The notes below the pieces were generated by a model that saw only the letters and a program-made list of their open reading frames with translations, was not told where the DNA came from and searched no databases. Source: CAZMOK01 sp964567785 (GTDB taxonomy: Bacteria; Bacteroidota; Bacteroidia; Bacteroidales; JAGOPY01). Taken from it: 6,608 bases of DNA. The DNA is taken from assembly GCA_964567785.1 (NCBI GenBank), contig CAZMOK010000110.1:1-6608 (forward strand). The letters run 5' to 3'. Shown one piece after another: positions 1 through 4,990 of the stretch (its first letter is position 1; the number at the start of each line of letters is the position of its first letter). The translations under genes and the position numbers were made by a program.

Positions 1-7
1 TTTTTTG

Positions 8-68
8 AGCCTCCTACCGGACTCGAACCGGTGACCTTCCCGTTCACAAGTGAACGGGACGCTCTACC
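8..68 (-). pseudogene. 3' remnant of a tRNA-Thr gene carrying a palindromic arm
   Basis: Read on the minus strand, this piece corresponds to about nt 18-73 of the intact tRNA-Thr at 369-441. Plus-strand bases 1-37 match 362-398 exactly, covering the discriminator, the 3' acceptor strand, the T arm and the variable loop. Bases 60-68 match the end of the D arm at 416-424. Between them the normal 17-nt anticodon arm is replaced by a 22-nt perfect palindrome (38-59). The 5' acceptor strand and most of the D arm are absent: beyond base 68 the sequence is the end of the GIY-YIG gene. With no 5' half it cannot fold into a tRNA. The T run at 1-6 resembles the terminator flank after the intact tRNA. 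It is seen as a remnant; how it arose is inference. Confidence 0.8.
38..59. repeat. 22-bp palindrome, copy 1 (centre AA on the plus strand)
   Basis: Two 10-nt arms (TCCCGTTCAC and GTGAACGGGA) flank a 2-nt centre and are perfectly self-complementary. It occupies the anticodon-arm position of a tRNA-Thr remnant. The same arms occur at 475-496 and 556-577, where the centre is TT on the plus strand. As a tRNA arm, the outer 5 bp could be a normal anticodon stem, but the loop would then be 12 nt instead of 7 and itself self-complementary. Confidence 0.9.
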
Positions 69-318
69 CTTCACTGATCAACTTTTCGATATACCGCCTG
101 CTTTTCCTCCTTTTTATCCTTCTTTCTTCTTCTTCAGCTTCTTGCTTTGTGTCAAACCCTTTACAGTATTTCAGCCTCCAGGGCAACCCTCTCCGAGTGA
201 ATTTTCCATGGCCGATATTATGCTCATAAAGCCTGCGCTCTATATCATTGGTCGAACCAACGTAATATCTATCCAGTTTCTCACTGAACAAAATGTAGAC
301 GGAATATTTCATGGACAT
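64..318 (-). CDS. Small GIY-YIG domain nuclease fused to a tRNA-Thr remnant
   Basis: This 84-aa protein is a single GIY-YIG nuclease domain of the UvrC/Intron-type endonuclease superfamily (COG2827-like short proteins). Visible motifs are the GIY strand as SVYIL (residues 6-10), the YIG strand as YYVGST (18-23), the conserved arginine in IERRL (R28), H33 in YEHN, and a C-terminal helix with candidate catalytic glutamates E60 and E64 followed by RRIKRR. Its length is about normal for the stand-alone domain, so it may be active as a metal-dependent DNA nuclease; its target is unknown. The ATG at 318 is used; an ATG at 312 (residue 3) is an alternative. The TAG stop (64-66) lies inside the GGTAGAGC D-arm sequence of the tRNA remnant, so nuclease gene and tRNA fragment are joined. 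The start is only 16 bp after the terminator of the upstream tRNA, leaving no room for a separate promoter, so expression may depend on readthrough. Confidence 0.85.
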   Translation of the reverse strand: MSMKYSVYILFSEKLDRYYVGSTNDIERRLYEHNIGHGKFTRRGLPWRLKYCKGFDTKQEAEEEERRIKRRKSRRYIEKLISEG

Positions 319-334
319 TGATCGGTGAGGGCAT

Positions 335-367
335 AAAAAATACCTCTAAACCGAGGTATTTTTTTTT
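335..367 (-). terminator. Hairpin terminator after tRNA-Thr (could work in both directions)
   Basis: A 12-bp perfect stem (335-346 with 353-364) has a 6-nt loop. It is flanked by runs of A and T so that on either strand the stem ends in a U run. On the minus strand it begins five bases after the tRNA-Thr discriminator and would end the tRNA transcript before the GIY-YIG gene. Confidence 0.8.
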
Positions 368-368
368 G

Positions 369-441
369 AGCCTCCTACCGGACTCGAACCGGTGACCTAT
401 TCATTACGAGTGAATCGCTCTACCAACTGAGCTAAAGAGGC
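369..441 (-). tRNA. tRNA-Thr (anticodon CGU, reads ACG)
   Basis: On the minus strand the 73 nt fold as a standard tRNA. The acceptor stem pairs GCCTCTT with AGGAGGC (one G-U). The D arm pairs GCTC with GAGC and its loop contains GG. The anticodon stem pairs ATTCA with TGAAT around the loop CTCGTAA, giving anticodon CGU. The variable loop is AGGTC, and the T stem pairs ACCGG with CCGGT around TTCGAGT. The discriminator is U and no CCA is encoded, so CCA would be added after transcription. A terminator follows directly. Two truncated copies sit upstream and a third remnant downstream; this is the only complete one in the window. Confidence 0.95.
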
Positions 442-460
442 TTTTCTTTTTTTCTTTAAC

Positions 461-522
461 CGAACCAGTGACCTTCCCGTTCACTTGTGAACGGGACGCT
501 CTACCAACTGAGCTAAAGAGGC
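461..522 (-). pseudogene. Truncated tRNA-Thr-like unit, copy A
   Basis: It starts with the normal tRNA-Thr 5' sequence (nt 1-26, plus bases 497-522) and keeps the variable loop and the first half of the T arm, then diverges after TTCG. The anticodon arm is a 22-nt palindrome at 475-496. It lacks the second T-stem strand and the 3' acceptor strand, so it cannot be aminoacylated as a normal tRNA. It would be co-transcribed with the intact tRNA, and its 5' end could in principle be a substrate for RNase P. Confidence 0.8.
475..496. repeat. 22-bp palindrome, copy 2 (centre TT on the plus strand)
   Basis: It has the same 10-nt arms as the palindrome at 38-59, but the central dinucleotide is inverted relative to the flanking tRNA sequence. 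Confidence 0.9.
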
Positions 523-541
523 TTTTCTTTTTTTCTTTAAC

Positions 542-603
542 CGAACCAGTGACCTTCCCGTTCACTTGTGAACGGGACGCTCTACCAACTGAGCTAAAGA
601 GGC
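542..603 (-). pseudogene. Truncated tRNA-Thr-like unit, copy B
   Basis: It is identical to the unit at 461-522: tRNA-Thr nt 1-26, a 22-nt palindrome at 556-577 in place of the anticodon arm, variable loop, half a T arm, then a purine-rich tail on the minus strand (plus 523-541). It is the first unit of the cluster in the direction of transcription. Confidence 0.8.
556..577. repeat. 22-bp palindrome, copy 3 (centre TT on the plus strand)
   Basis: It is identical to copy 2 and lies in the second tandem unit. Confidence 0.9.
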
Positions 604-658
604 TTTTTCAATCAGAACATAATCAGGGGGTTACCTGTTATCTCTGTAATTGAACATG

Positions 659-666
659 CAAAATTA
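659..666 (-). promoter_or_regulatory. Possible -7 box for the tRNA-Thr cluster
   Basis: The minus strand reads TAATTTTG, matching the Bacteroidota -7 consensus TAnnTTTG. It lies about 55 nt upstream of the first tRNA-like unit. No TTTG box is present at the usual distance, so this is a weak call in an AT-rich stretch. Confidence 0.3.
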
Positions 667-714
667 GTAAATTAGTAGTTTATTATCCTTTTAGGATCAA
701 CCAAAATTCCTTGT

Positions 715-1128
715 ATGAAGAAAATACTGTTCAGCTACACAAACCAGAATAAAACAGCAAGTTTTGGCCTTCTTTTTATGAGGCTGTCGCTGGGCCTTAT
801 GATGATGCTGGCCCACGGACTTCCCAAGATCATGAAATATTCCGGTTTATCCGAATCCTTCCACGACCCGTTCGGTTTTGGAAGCGCCTTTTCTGTTTCG
901 CTGGTCATTTTTGCTGAATTTTTTGCATCTTTTTTCGTTATCCTCGGACTGGCAACCCGGGCTTTTCTTGTACCACTCATCATCACTATGCTCGTCATCA
1001 TTCTCGATGTGAAATGGGGAGGCCCGTTTGCAGATATGGAAAAAGCCGCCCTTTTCCTCACAGGATATGTAACTCTTTTTATTAATGGAGCAGGGCGCTT
1101 TTCAGTCGATAGGGTACTTTCTAAATGA
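715..1128 (+). CDS. DoxX-family inner membrane protein
   Basis: This 137-aa protein has four predicted membrane segments (about residues 15-37, 60-80, 83-99 and 108-125), the usual DoxX/DoxD topology and length. Family-like features are an arginine in the first segment (R23), the AHGLPK stretch (33-38) after it, a glutamate in the second (E68, FAEFF), the ATRAF turn (80-84), and a C-terminal GAGRFSVD (125-132) like the short conserved ending of the family. DoxX proteins are quinone-related or redox-associated membrane proteins, and the precise role of this one is not known. The ATG at 715 directly precedes a basic MKK start. No clear promoter box, Shine-Dalgarno sequence or following terminator is visible. 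It stands alone between the tRNA cluster and a long gene-free stretch. Confidence 0.88.
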   Translation: MKKILFSYTNQNKTASFGLLFMRLSLGLMMMLAHGLPKIMKYSGLSESFHDPFGFGSAFSVSLVIFAEFFASFFVILGLATRAFLVPLIITMLVIILDVKWGGPFADMEKAALFLTGYVTLFINGAGRFSVDRVLSK

Positions 1129-1782
1129 GAAAAATAATTTATATCGATAATAACATTGAAAATTTTAGATCGGTGATAGTTCAGTTTAAAGAAGACAACT
1201 TAAGGATATTTGAAAACTGAAAAAAAATATGCTTACTGTTATTAGTGTTTCATATGTGATTAAACTGCGTATTCCGTTTCAGATGCATCAAAACAATCTA
1301 TTTTAAAGGCAAGCATGTCCGATGATCAAGGATATTAACAACCTTCTTCTCAAATAATTTCCAGGAAAAGAACCATTAAGAAACTTCCATAGCCAATAAT
1401 TGTGGTTTTCATTCAATACCACCCTGTTGTGCCATTCTTTTATAAATCAAGAAAAATCACTGTATTTCAAACATTTACGTTTCTTTGGTGTTATTTATTT
1501 GTACAAAGAAAATATAATTCAATAAGGTACGTTTCCGGTTTATAGTTGTTCTTACAATTATTGTGCATAATTCACCGAAGCTTCAGGTAAACGGGCATAT
1601 TCAAATGATTGTCAACAGAATATTCTTATCAACAGAACGTACTTGATAAGTACCGCAAGATTTTATTCGGCAGAGGGTATTATTGTTGTAAAATTATCAA
1701 CGAATTCAAGATGGCCACTTGATCATGGGTTGGGTTGCTGTTAGAGTCAGATTGTAATAGCCGAGAAACTTCCTGCCCCCTC
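1129..1782. other. Long AT-rich stretch without a convincing gene
   Basis: About 650 bp follow the DoxX gene with no open frame that looks coding. The longest open minus-strand stretch (1303-1446, 47 residues) has no ATG and no recognisable family. Visible small elements are one exact DnaA-box word (1562-1570), near-matches to it at 1609-1617, 1626-1634 and 1694-1702, a direct repeat TCAACAGAA (1612-1620 and 1629-1637), and a 6+3+6 inverted repeat at 1639-1653. It may be a decayed region, a regulatory region or an unrecognised RNA locus. Confidence 0.5.
1639..1653. repeat. Short inverted repeat GTACTT-GAT-AAGTAC
   Basis: Perfect 6-bp arms flank a 3-bp centre inside the gene-free stretch. It has the size of an operator-like half-site pair, but no gene begins nearby, so its function is unknown. 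Confidence 0.5.
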
Positions 1783-1830
1783 ACAGAGGCACTTCAGTAA
1801 AAGGAGTGCCTCTGTATTTTATTATCCTTT
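1783..1830 (+). terminator. Terminator-like hairpin upstream of nfo
   Basis: An 11-bp perfect stem (1783-1793 ACAGAGGCACT with 1805-1815) has an 11-nt loop and is followed by an interrupted T-rich run (ATTTTATTATCCTTT). It could end a plus-strand transcript from the stretch on the left, but no gene there obviously needs it; the DoxX stop is 650 bp away. Confidence 0.55.
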
Positions 1831-1942
1831 AGGGACGACGTCTCAAAAAATGAGACGTCGTCCCTAATTATTAAGTAGCTGTTTTTTAGAGCATAAGATA
1901 TTATTTATGTAAAAATTTAGTGTTTTTTGAGACGTCGTCTCT
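1831..1942. repeat. 112-bp element with 20-bp terminal inverted repeats and a third internal arm
   Basis: The left end (1831-1850, beginning AGGGACGACGTCTCA) and the right end (1923-1942) are inverted copies with 19 of 20 matches. A third arm at 1851-1865 follows after only five A residues and pairs perfectly over 15 bp with 1831-1845. The interior is AT-rich. This resembles a small non-autonomous transposable element (MITE), but no target-site duplication is evident. It ends 39 bp before the nfo start codon. Confidence 0.6.
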
Positions 1943-1957
1943 GTTTACCTGTTTTAT

Positions 1958-1965
1958 TACTTTTG
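1958..1965 (+). promoter_or_regulatory. Probable -7 promoter box of nfo (TACTTTTG)
   Basis: It matches the Bacteroidota -7 consensus TAnnTTTG exactly. Transcription would start around 1971, giving a leader of roughly 10 nt. No TTTG is found 17-21 bp upstream; the nearest (1926-1929) is 28 bp away, inside the inverted-repeat element. The hairpins at 1783-1942 would therefore lie upstream of the transcript. Confidence 0.55.
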
Positions 1966-1981
1966 CCAAAAACAATCCCCA

Positions 1982-2827
1982 ATGAAATACATCGGAGCCC
2001 ATGTGAGCGCGTCAGGAGGTGTGGAAAATGCCCCAGTCAATGCGCATGAAATAGGTGCCACAGCCTTCGGACTGTTTACAAAAAACCAGCGCCAATGGTT
2101 CTCAAAACCTCTCAGCGAAGAGAACATTTCCAGGTTCAGGGAAAATTGTGAAAAGTATAGCTATGGGCCAGGGAAAATACTTCCCCATGACAGTTATCTC
2201 ATCAACCTGGGGCACCCCGAAAAGGAAGGCATCGAAAAGTCAAGGAAATCATTTTTGGATGAAATGAAACGATGTGAACTGCTCGGCATCGACAGACTGA
2301 ACTTCCACCCGGGAAGCCACCTGCGGAAAATAGATGAGGAAACATGCCTTCAACGAATTGCTGAATCGGTAAACATTGCCCTTGATAAAACCAAAGGGGT
2401 GATTGCTGTTATTGAAAACACAGCCGGACAGGGCAGCAACCTGGGCTATAAATTCGAACACCTTAAATATATTATCGACCTGGTTGAGGATAAAGAAAGG
2501 GTAGGCGTTTGCATCGATACCTGCCACTCCTTTGTTGCCGGTTATGACCTGAAAACACAGGGCGGTTTTGATGAAACATTCAACCTTTTTGATGAGATCG
2601 TGGGTTTCGAATATTTAAAAGGAATGCACCTGAATGATGCGAAAAAAGAGCTTGCCTCAAAGGTGGACCGGCATGCCAGCCTGGGTAAAGGGACGCTTGG
2701 CTGGGAGGTTTTTGAACGGATCATTAAAGACCCGCGGTTCGATGAAATGCCCCTGATACTTGAAACACCTGATAAAGACCTCTGGGCTGAAGAGATCCGT
2801 GTTTTGAAAGAAATGGCCGGCGTCTGA
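1982..2827 (+). CDS. nfo: Endonuclease IV (AP endonuclease)
   Basis: This 281-aa protein is close in length and sequence to E. coli Nfo. It cuts the DNA backbone 5' of abasic sites in base excision repair, also handles blocked 3' ends, and acts on chromosomal DNA in the cytoplasm with a trinuclear zinc centre. All nine known metal ligands are present at the same numbers as in E. coli: H69, H109, E145, D179, H182, H216, D229, H231 and E261. Family signatures are visible, such as MKYIGAHVSA at the start, LPHDSYLINLGHP (67-79), NFHPGSHL (107-114), VIENTAGQGSN (143-153), GVCIDTCH (175-182), GMHLNDAK (214-221) and PLILET (257-262). The ATG at 1982 matches the family's usual start. Its stop lies 5 bp from the stop of the convergent lipoprotein gene. 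No SOS or oxidative-stress operator is recognised. Confidence 0.98.
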   Translation: MKYIGAHVSASGGVENAPVNAHEIGATAFGLFTKNQRQWFSKPLSEENISRFRENCEKYSYGPGKILPHDSYLINLGHPEKEGIEKSRKSFLDEMKRCELLGIDRLNFHPGSHLRKIDEETCLQRIAESVNIALDKTKGVIAVIENTAGQGSNLGYKFEHLKYIIDLVEDKERVGVCIDTCHSFVAGYDLKTQGGFDETFNLFDEIVGFEYLKGMHLNDAKKELASKVDRHASLGKGTLGWEVFERIIKDPRFDEMPLILETPDKDLWAEEIRVLKEMAGV

Positions 2828-2832
2828 GTGCC

Positions 2833-4188
2833 TCAGCCGCCTCCGCGGTCAAGCCAGCCCCTGATCCTGACTTCAATATCTTCGACATCCTTATATAAGT
2901 AAGTCCGGTTATCGATGTCCTCGCCCCAGGGGGTTGATTCTACAGTACTCCAGTTGCCGCGGGTAAATTTAAAGGCGAGCGTCCCCCATGACCTGGGAAT
3001 ATCTATGTAATAAGTGCCATCATCATTTTTATTGAGTATCCAGTCGTTGTCGCCGGGGTCCCAGTCGTTGAAGTTGGCCGCGAGGTAGATATCAGCCCTT
3101 TCGGGAGTGGTCCCCGGGACTCCGAGCACCGTGATCCTGATCGTATCTTCCACTTCTTCCGAAAGGTCCATCCAGTTGCCGATGCTCACAAACATCGTAT
3201 CGTTGGGACTGTAAGCATCCAAAACCCTGTTCTCTATTTCATAGCCGTATTTGTCCACTTCAACTTTGCCCCAGCCGCCCCTGGTTAACTTGAACTTTTT
3301 ACCCGAAGCCCTCATTGGCAAGTTGATGAAGAAATTGCCCCGCCGGTTCTTTTCAAGCATCAGGTTTCCCTGCTTTGGGTACCATCCGTTGATATCGCCC
3401 ACAAAATATATCGGATCATCAGACGGGGTGTTCTCCGGAACACTTTCGACTATCAGGGTTATGAAATCACCGCTTTTCTTTTCCAGGTCCTGCCAGCTTT
3501 GAACTTCCACAAAAACGGTGTCCTGCCTTCCAAACTCAGCTACCCGTGGCTTTATCTCCTCTCCCAGGGCATCTGCTTCAGTACGCTCGAGACTGCCCCG
3601 TGTGATCAGGAATTCAAGATTGTCGATGTTATTTAACCTGGGAACATCCAAAAGCCAGTAGCCTGAAACCGAATCATATTCAAAGAGCAATGGTTCTTCA
3701 ACGGGGTCCCAGTTATTGACATTTCCTGCCAATGCGATCCTGGGATCGGGAGGTGTATTATCAGGAAGGGACTTAATGGCGATAAGCATGTACTGGCAAT
3801 CCAAAGGATCAAGGTCGTTCCAGCTCAGGATACTGTTAACGACCACCTCTTCCTCCCCGTAATAGGCCGACCTGTTATTTACATCACTGCCACAGAGATC
3901 GGTTTCGCGCGTTGTCCAGTCGCCGCGCGTGAACTTGTACTCAATCTCCCCGATACCCATCGGAAGGTCGACATAATAAATACTGTCATCCACTTTCAAA
4001 GTGTATTTGGGATCGCCCGGATCCCACCTGTTGAAGTTGCCGGCAATATAGATTTCGGCATTCTCCGGAGTATTGGAGGGCACATCATGCACCTCCACCC
4101 GCATCTCGTAGCAGGATGTGAGGGAGAACAGCATTAAAGCTGCTGTTATTATTCCTATGTAATGTCTTATATTCACTAAAGATTTCAA
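2833..4188 (-). CDS. Lipoprotein with four tandem starch-binding-like (CBM20/CBM48-type) modules
   Basis: This 451-aa protein has a lipoprotein signal: a basic start, a hydrophobic stretch about residues 11-22 and lipobox LTSC with C26 as the lipidated cysteine. The rest is four similar beta-sandwich modules, about residues 29-125, 133-235, 241-342 and 349-447. Each has the pattern VP-x-NTP, then iy.aGnFN.WdPgd, Y..dlP, a KFTRG.W stretch, a G...NR stretch and a closing W. This resembles the glycan-binding E-set domains of CBM20, CBM48 and AMPK-beta. Modules 1 and 4 keep GNFNRWDPGD / ANFNDWDPGD and KFTRG; module 2 is the most divergent (LITRG). No catalytic domain is seen, so binding of alpha-glucan or another glycan at the cell surface or periplasm is inferred. 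There is no ATG at the start: TTG at 4188 or GTG at 4176 is used. It begins 27 bp after the LytTR regulator, in the same frame as that gene, and is probably its operon partner. No terminator is visible before convergent nfo. Confidence 0.82.
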   Translation of the reverse strand: MKSLVNIRHYIGIITAALMLFSLTSCYEMRVEVHDVPSNTPENAEIYIAGNFNRWDPGDPKYTLKVDDSIYYVDLPMGIGEIEYKFTRGDWTTRETDLCGSDVNNRSAYYGEEEVVVNSILSWNDLDPLDCQYMLIAIKSLPDNTPPDPRIALAGNVNNWDPVEEPLLFEYDSVSGYWLLDVPRLNNIDNLEFLITRGSLERTEADALGEEIKPRVAEFGRQDTVFVEVQSWQDLEKKSGDFITLIVESVPENTPSDDPIYFVGDINGWYPKQGNLMLEKNRRGNFFINLPMRASGKKFKLTRGGWGKVEVDKYGYEIENRVLDAYSPNDTMFVSIGNWMDLSEEVEDTIRITVLGVPGTTPERADIYLAANFNDWDPGDNDWILNKNDDGTYYIDIPRSWGTLAFKFTRGNWSTVESTPWGEDIDNRTYLYKDVEDIEVRIRGWLDRGGG

Positions 4189-4215
4189 ATTTATCTTAAC
4201 TCTAAGCTCTAAACT

Positions 4216-4986
4216 CTATCTTTCGAGCCATTCCATAAAAGCGGGCACCCTCTTTCTGCTTACCAGCACCCTCTCGTCCGGGTCCGGTGCAAGTTCTATC
4301 GATAGCCTGCTGTTAAAATATTTACTTACTTTCTTTATGGACCCTACCGATGCCAGATACCCCCTGTTAAGCCTGAAAAACTTATCAGGATCAAGCATTC
4401 CCTCAAGATTTTCAAGGGTGTGGTCAACTATATACCTTTTGCCGTTATCTGCAACGAGGAATACTATATTCTCTTCGGCCTTGAACCAGGCTATCCGGTC
4501 AGTTTCCACAGTTATTATCTGATCGCCGAGCTTTACCAGGAACCTCGACTTGTACTTGTCGCCCGAAAGCATTGAAACCACCTTCCGGATCTGGCCCTCG
4601 TCGATGCCACCGGTCTTTGTCGTGAAACTTGATCTCAAATCTTCGAGCTTGCCCAGCGCCCTCTTCAATTCTTCCAGTTTGACCGGTTTGAGCAAATAAT
4701 CAATGCTGTTCAGGTCGAAGGCCCTGATAGCATATTCATCATAGGCTGTTGTGAAGATTACGGGCGAGGTGAGCTTTACCTGGTTGAAAATATCGAAACT
4801 GATCCCGTCGGCGAGCTGGATGTCAAGAAACACCAGGTCGGGCGACGGGTTCTCTTTAAGCCACTCCACACTGTCCTCAACAGTATCGAGGCAGGCCAGG
4901 AGCTCGTATTCAACCCCCGCCTGCCCTAATAAACGCTGAAGTTCCTGCTGTGCAAACGGTTCGTCTTCTATTATCAATATTTTCAT
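4216..4986 (-). CDS. LytTR-family response regulator
   Basis: This 256-aa protein has an N-terminal receiver domain (about 1-120) and a C-terminal LytTR DNA-binding domain (about 148-256). Receiver residues are the acidic pair E7/D8, the phospho-acceptor D55 in VFLDIQL, T79/T80 in IFTTAYDEYAIRAF, and K100 in YLLKPV. The LytTR part shows FLVKLGDQIITVETDRIAWFKAEEN-type strands, FFRLNRGYL (203-211) and a SRKRVPAF ending. Such proteins bind direct repeats as dimers after phosphorylation. It starts 4 bp after the histidine kinase stop, so the two are translationally close and form a cognate pair. Candidate sites are direct repeats at 6542-6577 upstream of the small secreted gene and a single consensus-like word at 6091-6099 in the operon promoter. 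Confidence 0.95.
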   Translation of the reverse strand: MKILIIEDEPFAQQELQRLLGQAGVEYELLACLDTVEDSVEWLKENPSPDLVFLDIQLADGISFDIFNQVKLTSPVIFTTAYDEYAIRAFDLNSIDYLLKPVKLEELKRALGKLEDLRSSFTTKTGGIDEGQIRKVVSMLSGDKYKSRFLVKLGDQIITVETDRIAWFKAEENIVFLVADNGKRYIVDHTLENLEGMLDPDKFFRLNRGYLASVGSIKKVSKYFNSRLSIELAPDPDERVLVSRKRVPAFMEWLER

Positions 4987-4990
4987 ATGA

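Larger units (their letters stand above)
441..603 (-). repeat. Two tandem perfect 81-bp repeats made of tRNA-Thr 5' parts
   Basis: Bases 441-521 and 522-602 are identical and directly adjacent; the base at 603 begins a further period. On the minus strand each unit has tRNA-Thr nt 1-26 (identical to the intact gene), a 22-nt palindrome instead of the anticodon arm, the variable loop AGGTC, the first T-arm strand with one change (ACTGG for ACCGG), TTCG, and then an unrelated purine-rich tail of about 19 nt that replaces the rest of the T arm and the acceptor strand. The units probably arose by tandem duplication from the intact gene's 5' end. Confidence 0.9.

Noticed and set aside
31..321. Plus-strand open frame of 96 codons
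   Set aside because: It lies opposite the GIY-YIG gene, which has clear family motifs; the plus-strand translation is phenylalanine- and proline-rich low-complexity sequence.
1..603. CRISPR array
   Set aside because: The repeats are tRNA-derived and directly adjacent, without distinct spacers, and no cas gene is present.
468..653. Open plus-strand frame of 61 codons with an internal repeat
   Set aside because: It is produced by the two tandem tRNA-like 81-bp units read on the opposite strand; its repeated peptide is the translation of tRNA and palindrome sequence.
1303..1446. Minus-strand open stretch of 47 codons in the gene-free region, including HNYWLWKFLNGSFPGNYLRR
   Set aside because: It has no ATG, no recognisable family and no promoter at a suitable place, and a stretch this long is expected by chance. 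It could be a remnant of a lost gene, but nothing supports that.
1783..1942. Riboswitch or attenuator controlling nfo
   Set aside because: The best -7 box (1958-1965) is downstream of these hairpins, so the nfo transcript would not contain them; no known riboswitch core is recognisable.
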